From Gnetum montanum (lineage: Eukaryota; Streptophyta; Gnetopsida; Gnetales; Gnetaceae), in contig MNCI01004506.1 in NCBI GenBank assembly GCA_015680685.1, positions 107,463 to 157,462 of the forward strand: a stretch of 50,000 bases of DNA, in the 5' to 3' direction. The notes beneath the pieces are model-generated. The model was not told where the DNA came from, did no database searches, and saw nothing but the letters and a program-made list of their open reading frames with translations. Positions 1 through 12,444 of the stretch are shown one piece after another. Position 1 is the stretch's first letter; each line of letters opens with the position of its first letter. The position numbers and the translations under genes were made by a program.

Positions 1-57
1 GCGATATCGTGGCGGCTGCGATATTGCGTACGCGATATTGCGGCACTATGCATGTCG
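1..57. repeat. CpG-rich GCGATATTGC cluster at window edge
   Basis: The first 57 bases hold repeated GCGATAT(T/C)G words and many CpG dinucleotides, unlike the strongly CpG-poor sequence that follows. The cluster probably continues to the left, outside the window. Its nature is unknown; it could be the edge of a short tandem array. Confidence 0.4.
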
Positions 58-1837
58 CGTCTCATCAACTTGGTTATGCATATTTTATTATTTATGCATA
101 TTCAATATTTATTATTCACATTTATTCTTTATTATGTATATTCAGTTATGCATATTTGATTCTTATTATTTATATGTGATTATATAATACTCTATTCATG
201 GAGTAATTTTGGACCATAACCCTACCTAGATCATATCCCTTGGTACTTTTCGTCATTAAACTAGAATTGAAGTTCATTTTTATTTAAAATTAAATATTAC
301 ATATATCAATTTTATTAAGAAAATACTTTAGGATGACATTCTACCTAGAGTCTAATCTTATAGATGTGTTTGAGACATTCAAAAATGTTGGTTTTGATAC
401 TTGGTTCACTAGAATTTGAGTTACAGTTCTCAAGATATTATATTTTTAGTTTGGTAAAAATACCATAAAAGTTTCAATATTTGAACTATGAGACTATGAT
501 AATTAATGCTTAGATATGAATTTAGTATACATTTTGGTAGAGCACTTGATAAGGATAGTTTCAAACGAAGTTAATTTGGAGTCTCAGTGTGCCTATTATG
601 AGGTCTTAAACCTTATAAGTATTAGTGGAAAGATAAAATAAAGAAAAGAACTTATGAAAAATAGGTATGTTAAAAAGTTAAAAATTAAATTAAATTAAAA
701 TTAAAAGTGAGGCATTCACATGTGTAAGATGGTTTCATAAGTAAAAGTAAAAGGATTTAAAAGTAAATATATGTTATAAACATAACACATGTGTTATGGA
801 CATTTGTTTTTAACCACCAACTCTCTCTAATTTTTTGTTATGCCATGTTATTTTCACATTGGGTTTTTTTTTTATGTTTTTGAAATATAAATGATTTCTC
901 ACCTTGCTTTCTTGTTTTGAATATGATTTGAATCTAGTTTCTTTTGTTCCAACCTTGTTTCTTTCATTTTTGGACACATACCAAGCAAAACTATTAGATT
1001 GCATGTGATTTTTTTCCTTATAAATTGATTGTGGCATTTGGTACATATTATTTCTTTACGTAGAGGATTTGTGACACGTTAGTTCAAAGTGAAGTACAAG
1101 TTGATTTTGAACATCTTGGATAGAAAGGAAAAAAATAAATAGATTATGTGAGCTTTACCAACATAAGAAAGAAAGCTTATTTTACTTTCCTTTGCATGTG
1201 GTGATCCTATTTTATGAAGAATTTTGTATGCTTTTTCTCTACCTTCTAGTTTCTTCATTAGTCTTTCACAATTTTGATCACTATGCAAAGACTTTGCTAA
1301 ATTTTTGTCAGTTTGGGCTTGTTTTTACATGGAAATTGGTATTTTAATTTTATCGAAATCCTTTTTTCTACCCTTTTGTTAAATTTTTGAAATTGTAAAA
1401 ATTCTATCTAGCTTTCTTAGATATTTTATGATTATTTTAGATCAACTCTTAATATAAATATGATTTTGTAAGAATTTGATGGAATTTTGACTATTTTAAA
1501 AAACTTTTGGATTTTTGGAATACAATAATAATATTTATGTTACTGATTTTTCTTAGTTGATAGTGAGAGCCATGTATCTTTTTGATACCCCCATCTACAT
1601 GCACTAGTGGAGTGTTCTTTAGTGGGCTCCACCCCATGGGAACAAGGGTTTGAATGAATTTTCTACCTTGGATTTTGATTTGTAACTTCATATGAGTCTC
1701 AGAAACTAGTCAAGACCATGGCACTAAGTATAGTCAAGACCTATCATTCCAATGATATGTGTGCCTTAGCTATTGAGGATGTTAATAGTGAGGCTATTGC
1801 TAAGAATCAACTATGAGCAGCTCATTTGGGGTCATGA
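58..1837. other. AT-rich intergenic stretch, no gene recognised
   Basis: The sequence is AT-rich with poly-T and poly-A runs. Open frames of 66-78 codons on the minus strand show no domain, motif or coding character that I recognise. It may be decayed retroelement DNA, but no LTR, primer site or conserved residues can be pointed to. Confidence 0.5.
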
Positions 1838-2032
1838 GGATAATTCAATGATAGTAGTGAGGTTATTTTAAGACCTATTCATGTGTTCTTTTAGTAGTGA
1901 GAATAACCAAGTGCTACCCTTCAAAGATGCCTTGATAAAATATATACTCTTTGGATTGTTATTGGACAAATTTGTGATATATTTAGAAATTAAATAATTA
2001 AAGGGATAATCTAATGATAGCAGTGAGATTAT
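1838..2032. repeat. Tandem ~165-bp repeat, left part (unit 1 and start of unit 2)
   Basis: The block AATTCAATGATAGTAGTGAGG near 1843 recurs in diverged form as AATCTAATGATAGCAGTGAG near 2008. The text after the first (TTAGTAGTGAGAATAACCAA, then CTTCAAAGATGCC and AATAAAATATA) reappears at 15228-15290. Two tandem units therefore existed before a 13-kb retrotransposon split the second one. The last five bases, 2028-2032 (ATTAT), are the left target duplication of that element. Confidence 0.65.
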
Positions 2033-3082
2033 TAAGGATCATTGAACTTAAAAGGAGGGGGTGAATAAGTTGTCCAAAATAAAAAAAATTTAGAAAAAGA
2101 ACATACACCAAATTTAATGTAGTTCCTACACTTGGGTAGGCCACACTCATAGGATAGTTCACAAGCATACCTCTGACCTTTGTTCCTTTCAAACTATGGT
2201 TTGAAGAATACCACACCCTGTACAAGCTATAAGATCCATCTTTGAGTGATTTGATGTTATGAATCCACTCAAACCCTCAATGTTCAGACAAGCTTAGAAT
2301 CTGATTTTTAGGATTACACAACGATTACAACTTAAGATCTACTTTGAAGTGTTTGAGGTGCTCCACCAACACTTAATCCCATAGGATCCTAATAAGCTCA
2401 AGTAAGATGCCTTCTTGCAAGAAGCACATCAACCTTGTAGGGCAAGAAAAGAGAACACTAATCACAAGGAATGAATGCAATTAAATTTTCTGATCTTTGT
2501 ACTTGAGATACAACTCACTTTGGCCAATTACAATAGATAAAAGATTGTACAATGAGGAACAACAATGATTACAATGATTTCTTAATGATTACAATTGATA
2601 GTACAAAATTTTGCACACTTTCCAATGATAATAAAGTATTTTTTAAAACCATCTTCGAATTCATGTAACTAATTAATAGTCACTAAATAGGTCTTCTCTG
2701 AGATTGAGATGTCTTTCTGTAATGGACCTTCATTCTAGAAAGACTTCTTCTTTAAGGTTGAGATGCCTTTTTCCATTAGACCTTCATTTTGCAAAGATGT
2801 CTTTCTATTCAGAAAGATGTTTGCTATTTTCTAGAGACATCTTCTCCTATGCTACCTTTAATTTTATCGAGATGTATTTTTTCAGCTTCCTTTGCACTTT
2901 GAAATCTTTGTTTCTTGTCTAGAATCTTACACTTTCACTTGCTCTACAAGTTCTTGATGATGTCAACTTTGCTTATGAGTCCTTGTCCACGTTCTTGCCT
3001 TAGAAACACAACAATCATACAAACACACAAACATCCTTATGCTCCATTTTTCTTAAGATTTTGACATACTGAAAGGTCAACA
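2033..3082 (-). repeat. 3' LTR of the minus-strand copia-like element
   Basis: It is about 1,050 bp and aligns through its length with 14035-15199: shared words include CCTGTACAAGCT, GAGTGATTTGATGTTA and the GAGATGTCTTTCTGTAATGG block. On the minus strand it begins TGTTGACC directly after a polypurine tract. Around 2700-2850 it contains 2-3 tandem units of about 55 bp rich in AGATGTCTT. The two LTRs differ at many sites by eye, so the insertion is old. Confidence 0.8.
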
Positions 3083-3096
3083 ATATCCCCCTTTTT
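3083..3096 (-). other. Polypurine tract of the copia-like element
   Basis: On the minus strand AAAAAGGGGGATAT lies immediately before the LTR start TGTTGA. This is the expected site for plus-strand priming and it fixes the element's orientation. Confidence 0.75.
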
Positions 3097-4270
3097 GGTG
3101 ATGTTCCAAACTTAAGAAAATGGATTAGTAGACATGAAAATATAAAACAATATCCATAACTATACTCTAAATTTAGCTCTAAAAACCAATAAATATATTA
3201 AGACATATAAATTCCTATGGTAGCTAGGGACTAGGATAAAGGATTGAGGTTCAAGGTTGTGTGGTAAAATGAGAAAAATAATGAAATGATGCAAATGCAA
3301 AAGCAAAGATCAAAAGAACACCACACAATGATATCAAAGGAAAACACCATCTATCTATAACTCTTTTGCAAACTTTCATGTGGGAAATTTTCCATATAAA
3401 TCTAGAACTATTAAAATAATCATCACATCAGTCACATCCATCTATCTATCATCACATTAATCACATACGTGTGCAAACCAAAAAATCACATATGTGAGAA
3501 ACCAAAACTTGTTCCCTTATTTGGACAACAACAAAAATAAGAGATAATACAATCTTGAGGTCTCTAATCACTAGCCTCAGTTGCATTCTCAAATTTTGAA
3601 TCCATTGCTACTTTGGATGGGAGATAAGTCTCATCCTTATCATCATCACTATTGGTGCTCTAATAACTTAATCATTATGTATCCTCATCAAAGAACTTAA
3701 TCTATTAGATGGGAGCTCATCAAGGATGAAGCTTTACTTGAAATCGAGATAAAGCTGGAGGATTTGGCTAAACTAGAAGCTGGTGAGCTACTACCCATTG
3801 GCACATGGTCCCAAAGATACTCTCCATAGCCTACTACTCAAATGAGTTGGGAGCATTGGATTATGGAGAAATGAAATGGACAAGTGGTGTTGGACCATGA
3901 TGCTAAGGCTACTACATGCAAACATGGTGCTCCCCCTAGACACAAGTTGATGGTGCCTCAAGGTTTGAATCAAAATCCATCCATGAGTGATAAGTATGTG
4001 AAGGTCTGACTACTACAGAATGCCTCAATGATAAAAGAACATCCTCCTCACTATCAGAGATAGAAGGATTTGTAACCTCCTCAAACTCCTACCCATTGGA
4101 AGAAGTTGGAATGCTGGCTACATCCAAACTCTTACACAAGTAAGAGAGGTTTCTCTCAAGCTTTTCAATTGCTCATGCAAATGGTTAGAGAAGCTTATTT
4201 AGTGAAGAATTGATCTGAGCACTGGTAGATTTTGATCTACTCAGCTAGGGAGATGCCTCCTTCTTCTTCT
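3097..4270 (-). other. Internal sequence of the copia-like element, no recognisable protein
   Basis: This lies between the transposon-protein-like region and the polypurine tract. It contains only short broken frames on both strands (for example 3791-3973 minus). It may be the decayed C-terminal part of the preceding reading frame or 3' untranslated sequence. Confidence 0.45.
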
Positions 4271-4271
4271 T

Positions 4272-5182
4272 CTAAGATTTGGTAGTGGATCTTGCTTCTG
4301 TCACATTTGAAAGACTTTTCTTCTTAACATATTTGTTGAGGCTCCTCTTACCTTCAAGAAAAGGCATCTTTGGATTCATTACACCCTTCTGATGGATCAA
4401 CAAGTTGATGAGATAGGGGTGCCCAAGGACTCTTTCCTTGGTAAATAGACTCAGCATGTCCTAATAGAGTGTATGCCCCAAATCTAATGGTAGTCCTATG
4501 AGAAGAAAATAAAGTACATAGGCTTGGGTTGGTAGCAAATAACTATAACTTTGTCCCTTTACCATAAAGTTATATAATATAATAATAGATAAGGTGGAAG
4601 CATTAAGAGTCATCAAGCTCCTCCCAGCATGACTTTTGTCAAATATAACTTCTTTTCCAAACAACACATGACAAAATTCATCAAATGCTATGGGCATGAT
4701 GGCATTTGAATAAATGTCCTACATGGAATCAGTGGTTACTTGGAAGAAATCAAGACTTGAGATCCTAAGGGTTTCATTCACAACTTGAGGAGAAACCTCA
4801 ATGAGAAGATCCCCAACCATTGAAGTGAATGCCCCAACAATAGCATTTGTAAGAACAATATTGTAATAGAATTCTCTAATTAATACTTCAAGAACTAGAA
4901 AATTCATTGTAATGAAAGAGTCCTAGTTTAGAGATTTAAAGTAATCCATCAATGTAGTTTGTCTTTGAGTAAGGAAAAATAGAGAATGTTCAACAATAAT
5001 GTTAGTGATTCAAGTGACCTCAAATCTATGTTATACATTTGTATTACAGAATAGGGTGCGTAAGTGGGTGGCATGCTATTGGAACTTCCTCTAGATTTGT
5101 TCTTTGGTGGTGCCTTAGACATTTCAAGCTTCTTGTGGCCCATATGTAATAAAATCAATACAAATGGTGGAGCCCTAGTCAT
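4272..5182 (-). pseudogene. Decayed 'putative plant transposon protein'-like region
   Basis: Three minus-strand frames (4949-5182, 4719-4907, 4461-4697) and a fourth at 4272-4457 read in succession with shifts between them. Recognisable patterns, in order, are a basic Pro/Ser-rich start (KAPPKNKSRGSS), REFYYNI followed by AFTSMVGDLLIEVSPQVVNE, a segment ending FLLIGLPLDLG, and GHPYLINLLIHQKGV. This succession resembles the domain Pfam calls putative plant transposon protein, common in non-autonomous plant retroelements and of unknown biochemical role. The family call is from memory of its pattern, not from a search. At least three frame breaks make it non-functional. Confidence 0.5.
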
Positions 5183-5479
5183 CTCTGTGGGGTCAAATGA
5201 GACAAAATGATAAAGAAATAGGGGTTTAATAGCAGTGACGAATGAGGGCTTTGAATGAAATATAAGGCATCTTTTATAGAGGGAGGATATCTTATCTATG
5301 TTTTAAAATAGAAGTAGATGTCTTTCCCATGATGCAAGAAAAATTAGAGAGACATCTTTGTTTATGTGAAGATGTCTTTCATTTTGAAGAGACTTCTTCA
5401 CAAAAATAGGATGGGGTTTGGGAAAAGATACCAATGGACTATAGTCTTAATTAATACTTGTAAAAACAAAAACTTACCT

Positions 5480-5767
5480 CTACTTACCTACTATTCTATT
5501 AAAAAGTAAAGGTACCCAGAGAGCTAGAGAAGGAGTTTCCTCTTTTGAGGATTGCTTTTTCAACTGAACTTCTTCAATGTCCAAGATTTGGCTTTCTCTT
5601 AAGAAATTTGTTAGTGAGAGTATCCTAATTCCCCTATTCCTAACTTTTAATTCTCCACTCTTTTCTACTTCCTTTGTTCTTTTAGGTTGATGTTCAATCT
5701 CTCTTAACTCATTTTTGATTTGTTTACCTATCCTATTTATCCTGTGAAAAATCTTTTCTAGGAACAT
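5480..5767 (-). pseudogene. Charged, lysine/glutamate-rich reading-frame fragment
   Basis: A 95-codon open stretch follows the gag-like region on the same strand. It is rich in Lys, Glu and Arg (for example EIEHQPKRTKEVEKSGELK), with no motif that I recognise. By position it may be the linker between the gag zinc-knuckle region and the downstream transposon-protein-like region. It could equally be a chance frame. Confidence 0.35.
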
Positions 5768-5837
5768 TCAGATAAGACTAAGGAGTCCTATGATATGACT
5801 AGGTGCTTATGTGATAATATTTTAAATTTTACTACCA

Positions 5838-6732
5838 TTACTTATGCCAAAATTTATGACAATAGTAACATCTTACTTTTCTATAGTAGTTAAAATGATC
5901 ATACCTAGGAGGTGCTCTTGTTTGAGATGTGGTACCAAATGATTCTTTACTCTTTGGAGTAGCCTTAGGTTCAGATGAAGTTGATGTAGATGCTTCTTCA
6001 TGTATACAACATCTAGTCCCACTCTTATCATATGGACTTCTTCCTTGTCCTAGAACCATCCAAAGGGAGTCCTTCTCTTTGGCCAACCTTTCATTTACAA
6101 GTTTAGCATCTGCTAATTCTTTCTTAACCTTCTCATTAAACATGATAAGTTTTTCATTCTTAGTGCTAATATTTGAGATTTCTTTTGTGAAGTCTATAAT
6201 CTTTATTTTAAATAGATGTCTTCATCGTTGCCTACTTTTTGTTTATTCAAAGAGATATCTTGATCCTTGTCTTCTTATTGTTTATTTGAAGAGATGTCTT
6301 GATCCTTGACTTCTTGTTATTTATTCAAAATATTTTGATACCAATGTTGAAAGCTTTAATCTTCATCTTTAGAATCATCATTTGAGGTAACAACATCATT
6401 ACTTGTGAGAGCCATATAGATAAGATGTGAATCTTTTGCATCATCCTTCTACTCTTCATCATCCCAACTAGTGTAGAAGTTAGTCTTTTCCATCTCTTCA
6501 TCACTTCTATCCTTTTTCCTTAACCTACCACTACTAGGACGTTTGGAGTTCATATGGCCTCTTTCTCCACATATCCAACATTATATAGAAGAAGGATCAA
6601 AACAAGAATTTGAAATATTTTTACCTCTTTCTCTACCTCCGAATTTATTGGACTAATTTTCTTCTATGAAATTTTTAAAACATTCATCTTTTCATTTTGG
6701 TTTTTGGGCTTCTCTAAAGTATTCTTACTTAT
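5838..6732 (-). pseudogene. gag-like protein, zinc knuckles and coiled coil (copia-like element)
   Basis: Read leftwards on the minus strand. Close to the nested insertion edge there is a charged segment (LEKPKNQNEKMNVLK). A first zinc-knuckle-like motif CWICGERGHMNSKR at about 6550-6590 has lost its last Cys. An acidic stretch with tandem 17-residue repeats follows (about 6205-6325), then a coiled-coil-like segment (KKELADAKLVNERLAKEKD), a Ser/Thr/Pro-rich part and a second CxxC...H motif (CYYCHKFWHK) near 5840. Two knuckles separated by an acidic linker and coiled coil is an arrangement I associate with SIRE-like copia gag proteins. Several stops and shifts break it. The N-terminal part lies beyond the nested gypsy element. 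Confidence 0.6.
6205..6325 (-). repeat. ~51-bp tandem repeat inside the copia-like gag
   Basis: Three imperfect units share GAGATGTCTTGATCC and TTGTTTATT. On the minus strand they encode repeats around NKQ..KDQDIS. The same AGATGTCTT word recurs in this element's LTRs. Confidence 0.6.
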
Positions 6733-7897
6733 TGATGAAGTGGTTACTATAATTATTAGAGTGGTTACTCTAGCAGTTATTCTAATTATTAGAGTGGTTG
6801 CTCTAATTATTAGAGCAATTACTCCCAAGTCTATAAATACAACATCCAGGCACACAATTGGGGGAGAATGTTTTTGGTAGTAAAGTAGGGAAACTCTTGT
6901 AGTTTGTCCATTTGAAAGTTAGAATATTTTCCAAGTGCTTGTAGCAGGAGGTCTAAGTGTGGACAGGTCTTTATTCAAGCATTAATGTACCTGAGCACAA
7001 CATTGTGTTGGCAATAAAGATGAGCTCTTTGATTCATCATTGCAGCACTTGAGATTTGTTTTCTTATCCATTTCTTTTATTTTATTTTCTTATGCATTTA
7101 TTTTATTTTATGCACTTTACATTCATGTTATTAGTGCAACAATTCATTTTGATCAATTAAACAAATTGTTAAATTACATAAGCATGACCCCTTGGAGCAT
7201 ACGTGTGACACTTGGTAGCTCATAAACAATTAGCGGTTGACAACCTAGTAGTGTTTGCATGAAGTTCAGGATGTGTCTAGAAAGTTGGAACAGTTACTTG
7301 TGTTAGGCTAGATTAGATCATATTCTACTTAGCAATTAATTACTCTTACTTTCATTTTTATTTACTTCACTTTTATTTACTTTAGTTGTTGATTATTTAT
7401 TATTTTCTATCTAGATAATAATTTTTTTATCATCAATTACACTTCCTATTGCTAATGTGGAACGAGTATGACTTAATCTTGAACATTTAAGTGTAACTAC
7501 TTGGTAACCCAGTAGCATATCTAGTGGTGCTCAAGTAATGTGTGCTTGGAAATCCTAGAAGTAGTACACGAGGTCCAAGATGCATATGGATGCTTAAGGA
7601 TGGATGCTCATCGAACTTAGGATAGCTTAGATTTTACTTTATGTTGCCTATTAGCTTAATCAAGATTGTTTCCCATTGTCTCTAGGAGTAGCCTAGGTTA
7701 GAATCACATCATACACCTCACTTTGGACTAAACCATACGTGACAATGTAAATACTAGTCCAAGTGGGAAGATAGTGAACTGTGAGCAATGTATAATTGTC
7801 TAGGTGCCACAACTAGCCTGTTCACGGAGTTCAACCGGATCACACGTATATGCTCATATTCATATGGTTGAGTGTAGAGGTACCTCGCTGCTCATCA
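6733..7897 (+). repeat. 5' LTR of the gag-only gypsy element
   Basis: The LTR is 1,165 bp, starts TGATGAAG and ends CTCATCA. The U3 part starts with repeats of AATTATTAGAGTGGTTACT. CTATAAATAC at 6831-6840 is a good TATA box and AATAAA at 7013-7018 a poly(A) signal. It aligns throughout with 12445-13619. A lone LTR at 17260-18133 and the LTR at 25535-26407 are shorter relatives, with matching TGATGA starts and ATCA ends. Confidence 0.85.
6831..6840 (+). promoter_or_regulatory. TATA box of the 5' LTR
   Basis: CTATAAATAC lies about 100 bp into the LTR, after the U3 repeats. It is repeated exactly at 12555-12564 in the other LTR and at 25660-25669 in a related LTR. Conservation across three LTRs supports a promoter role. 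Confidence 0.7.
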
Positions 7898-7898
7898 T

Positions 7899-7916
7899 TG
7901 GTATTGTTGTTGGAGA
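7899..7916 (+). other. Primer-binding site, Asp-tRNA type (decayed)
   Basis: TGGTATTGTTGTTGGAGA directly follows the LTR end. It matches the Tat/Athila-type site TGGCGCCGTTGCCGGGGA if several C are read as T and two G as A, which is the expected decay of methylated sites. The related element has TGGCACCATTGTCAATGA at 26409. Confidence 0.7.
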
Positions 7917-8068
7917 TGGTGCTAGTTATCTAGATTAGTTATATCATACAAGATCATTGTAACAAGGTATTAACAATATATCTTTTAGATAAATAAATTA
8001 TATTCAATTAAGTCATACACAATTCACAACAATGTCTCTTTCACAAGATAGCCATAACACAACATCTA

Positions 8069-10270
8069 GTGAGGCAATTCATTGGAGAACCAACGAAGAA
8101 TTTTTGGAGTACTCAATCTTATGTAGGAGTTTCATATGTTCATAGAAATCCCAACAATACTCAAGGAATTTTTTCATCCAACTCAAACACCTCTAGTGAA
8201 GATGGGACATCCCCTAGAACAAGGAGGCCTGTAAAGCCTAGGACCTTCTTAATGGTTAGCAAGAATAGATCAGGGAATGATTGAGAGACTTACAAAATTC
8301 ATGATGAGTTTTTAAGTTCCCTCTCTTTCTCTACTCTTTCAACATCAAGTTGTGATATAGATGACTATTCCTTAAGAAGTCGTCATAGAAATAAAAATCA
8401 AACCCATGGGGAAATTTAGGAATGCCAACATGAACAAAGCCAACATCATCCTAACTCACAAACTCATAACCTACTTAGTGACGATGAACCCCTGCTGGTC
8501 ACTAAGAGCTTAATGCATATACAAGAGGCCATTTGAATTTCCCGTAGGCATCACAAGGAAAGTCATCTACGTAAGCTTGATTTAAAAAAAATTTCTAAGT
8601 TCTCAAGAGGCTATGATTCAGATCCGCAACATCATTTACAAGCCTTCTATGATGCCTATGCATGGAACAATGTTGAGAATGGATGGAAAAGGCTTAAGCT
8701 CTTCCCTATGATACTCATTGACCAAGCTAGAGTGTGGTACAGGTCTTTATAATTGAATTCAATTCAATGTTGGCCTACAATGATAAACCTCTTCAATGAA
8801 AGATATTAAAACTATGCAAGAGTGTTAGCCTTGAGAAGACAAATCCAAGAGTGGAAACAAGGGCAACATGAACCCTTGGACATGGCCTTAGAAAGATACT
8901 ACTCTTTGTTAAATGAATGCCCAAGCTATGGGTTCTCTGAGGAAAGGCTAATGTATCACATCATGGATGGGCTCCACTATGAAACAAGGGAGACCTTAGG
9001 GATGTATGTCCTAGGTCAACTATATGAACTACGAACCCATCAATTCCAAGAGCTTATTAAGTAGATAGAAAAAGAAGAAGGATAAATAGCCAAATGGGAG
9101 AATGTTGAAAAATATCAATAGGACCAAACTCTTGAAGTAACAAGGTCCATAATCATAAAGAGGAGAAATCAACTCACCTCGAGGAGGTGGAACCATTTTT
9201 ACCTTTGCTAATACTAAAATCACTAGATGAAATCAAGGCAAAGGTGAACATGATGACGGAGTGGGTACATGAAAAATGTAGAGAATATGTAGACATTATT
9301 AGAGGGAGACCCATGTAACATAACTTTGACGACCAAAACAAATAGAGGATACCAAACCTAGAAACAGGAAAAAACACCATTCAACAATCAGAAAGAAGGG
9401 ATGAAAAAAATAAGGATAAGGGCTCAACCACAAAATACAAGTTTCGATGTGATTTTTGCCTATACGATCATCCAAAAGGCCAATGCCCAATCTTGTTACA
9501 TCTACATGAGCATTGGGGAAGAATGTTACATCCAAATTTTTTATAGAAGTACATGGTTGGGCACATTCCTATTCCACAACTTTATGGGCAACCCCACAAC
9601 TCATCATACTATCGATGGGAAAATTCTTACTAGCCTCAATATTGTACTCAACTGCAGTGGAAAAACCCCTAGTCATGGGGGAGTCCATCGCCAAACTAGC
9701 CATACCCTTCATACCATCTAAAACCAAGTGCTTATCATGTTCAACATCTTATTTCTTCAACTGAATCAACATCCTCTACTTCACCTCATCATTATCACTC
9801 TCCCAAGTATCATCAACCCATGTCCTCTTCTACAAGATCACCACCTCATGTTCCTTATGCTTCTCCTTGATCTTAATACTTGCATCCTTCACTTCCTCCT
9901 ACATCGCCACCAATAGTACCAAAAGGTTTTGCACCACAACACCAACCCATGAACATTACTTATGCTGCTACTATCAACAATAGTGGGAGTCCTTCACAAT
10001 GTCAAAAGCATCCTTTCTTTAGGCATGGCCATAGAAAGAGACAGGATAGTTCTGGAACCATTGCATCCTCCAACATAGCATAAGCCCAACACTATGATGC
10101 ACATTCCTCTTCAAACTCAATGCCTCCTATTACCTTATCTAGGCCACCAATTAATACTCCAAAAACCATGCGACCCAATGAAGATAACCACAAGAGGAGA
10201 CATATCGATCCTTGCATGTCATCTTATGGTCACAGGTGCCATGGTGGGTTAGCTTCTTATCACATGACCA
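8069..10270 (+). pseudogene. gag polyprotein of gypsy element (decayed)
   Basis: Structural capsid-type protein of an LTR retrotransposon, which packages the RNA in virus-like particles. An N-terminal Ser/Arg-rich part (8069-8284) precedes the core retrotransposon gag domain (about 8590-9060), with landmarks HHLQAFYDAY, LKLFPM, ARVWYRSL, NLFNERY, LALRRQIQEWKQG and ERYYSLLNECPSYGF. Further on, CDFCLYDHPKGQC near 9450 is a CxxCxxxHxxxxC zinc-knuckle-like motif, followed by a Pro/Ser/His-rich tail to about 10270. In-frame stops occur at about 8284, 8420, 8535, 8750 and 9063 and there are frame shifts. The same gag family recurs at 26540-28240. No protease or polymerase follows. Confidence 0.8.
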
Positions 10271-12430
10271 CATCTTAAAATCTACCCCACTATGCCTACT
10301 TTAAATAAGTGTGTGAACCCCAATTTGGGTATATTCCTACCACCATACCAAAAGATGCCCAATGGTTTGAATATGACTAGATCCCAATATTTCCAACATG
10401 CATGGATCCAAATTTTTCATATATTAATTCTAGCCATGACCAAATGTCTAGTCATGGGGGTTATCCCCGATTCTAATTTCTAGGATTCTTAATTGTCTTT
10501 TAACTTTTTGTTTTACACATTTTTGGTTTTACAACTTTTTTTTTGATCTTTTCTAAATTTTTTTTTATACCATCATTAGTATATTTAATATTTATTGAAT
10601 ACTTTTTTACTTTCTTTATATTTTCTTATGTTTGGTATAATTCTTTACTCTTTTTGCTAATAAGGCAGCAGGTACAATGGCAATGCATTACTTGATGGTG
10701 GTATGCTTTATTTGTAATTTGATTGTTGATGTCTAGTTTTTAACTTTGAATGTCATTACTGACAACTAGGACATGGTTTCTTTTCATGTAATAGGTAGTG
10801 AATCCACATCATCCACCCATCCACATACTCTATGGTTTTCCTTGTTTTGGAAGCATGCAATCTCTTCTCCATTAATGAAAATCTAATAAATTTGTGACTT
10901 GTGTAGTTTCTAAAATTAGGAAGGAATCAAAGGTTTTGACAAGGTGTGGCTTCAAAGGGATGTGGTATTCTTTGTGCTTTTCTATTTTCCTATGTGTAGG
11001 AGTGTTCTCATAAGCTTCTGACCATTCTACATCATTTCATAATAGAAAGTCAAATAAGTCCTTGCATGGTGCAGTCCTCATCAAAGAAGAAGAAGAAGAA
11101 GAAGAATGAGGATTCAAAGCACACCCCTTGGACAAAACAAATGCAAAAATCACATGGGTCTTTGCATGGTGTGTTTCCCATTCAAAAAAAGAGAGAAAAA
11201 ATTAAAAAAACATGGGAATTCAAAGCACACCCCTTAGATCAAATAAAAGGGCTACAAGCACTAGTTATGAGACTTATATTGTCTCCTCTAACTAAGGCCC
11301 TTTCACACTTCCTACCTTCTCTCCTATTTAGAATAGTGGTTGTTTTATGGAATCATTCTTGTGTCTCAGGGGATGGACTTGCCTTAGAATGTCGATACAA
11401 AGTCATTGAAAGTGGTTGGTTTTGATCTAGACCAAGGATGGATCCTACCAACTCATTTAATCACAAACTCCACAAGGGACTGTATGTGACCATAATTAGG
11501 AACTCCATTCCACTCTCTCTATCATCCATCTATGCTTTTCATGACTCACCTCGTTGCCGATTTCATGTTTTGATTCAATGTTCTAGTTTGCTATGTTTGG
11601 TTTCTCAGTCAGTTACTTTCAGGTTTTTGCACTTAAATTTCCATAATCATTAATCATCCATAGAGCCCACGGACTCCTTGGTTTGAAGTTATGAAAGGGA
11701 ATAAAAGGCCTGTGCCTGCTTTGGGGAGGACCCACTTGCATATCTTTTGGTTTGGTTAAGTTAAGTTCTTTACCCTTAGACATTGTTACAATCAAACTCT
11801 TTTTATTTACCCCATCCATGTCATCTAAATTGTATGCACCTTCACAACTATTTGTAATGAATTCCTTTTTATTGTTATGAATACCATTTCCACTACTCCT
11901 TGTGTCAAGCTTTCTCTAAATTGTATGGATGACTTCTATTATTTAACCCATTCATCAGTCTTTTTACTAATAATATCAAGCAAGCATTCTATCACAATCA
12001 CAACTTGGATAGATAAAATCACCAATGAGAAAAGGTATGCAACCATTATTTATGTACTATATGTACTAATCCTTGGTTTTGTTGTGATTGTAGTGGGAAG
12101 CATGGATTGGAAGTAGGATAGTCATCACTAAGGAGGATGGAAACATATCACTCACGGGAGATTTTTCATGACTGCTAGATCCCTTTTATCTCTCCCTCAT
12201 TCTTCTATTGCTAAGAGGGGTTGAATGTCCTTTGGATCCATTGGTGTTCTTTCCTAATTATCATGAACACTGATTTTGTATGTAATTGTAATATTGTATG
12301 CTCGAGAACTTCTGTATTTGTCTGTTTTCTCTATGTCACTCTACATGTTAGTCGAATAAGTCCACATCCCCTAATATATTTTGTAAAGAACTTGTTCCTC
12401 TTCTTCTGTACTTGAGGATGATTTTTCATT
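10271..12430 (+). other. Internal non-coding part of the gag-only element
   Basis: This 2.1-kb stretch between gag and the 3' LTR holds only short broken frames (the longest, 119 codons at 11066, arises from a repeat). A pyrimidine-rich tract lies at 10495-10650. I recognise no protease, reverse transcriptase, RNase H or integrase residue pattern on either strand. Confidence 0.6.
11055..11250 (+). repeat. Two-copy ~110-bp direct repeat
   Basis: CTTGCATGGTG, a purine-rich run, then TTCAAAGCACACCCCTT occurs twice (about 11060-11130 and 11160-11240). The first copy includes an (AAG)n tract at 11086-11103. Confidence 0.65.
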
Positions 12431-12444
12431 CAGTCATGGGGGCA
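12431..12444 (+). other. Polypurine tract before the 3' LTR
   Basis: CAGTCATGGGGGCA sits directly before the LTR start TGATGAAG. It is short but correctly placed. Confidence 0.55.

Noticed and set aside
6664-6855. Minus-strand frame spanning the LTR edge at 6733
   Set aside because: Its first half reads U3 repeats of the gypsy LTR and its end reads copia gag, so it is a chance fusion across an insertion edge.
11066-11425. 119-codon plus-strand frame as a gene
   Set aside because: It begins in an (AAG)n tract and runs through a two-copy direct repeat of the non-coding interior of a retroelement. No motif.
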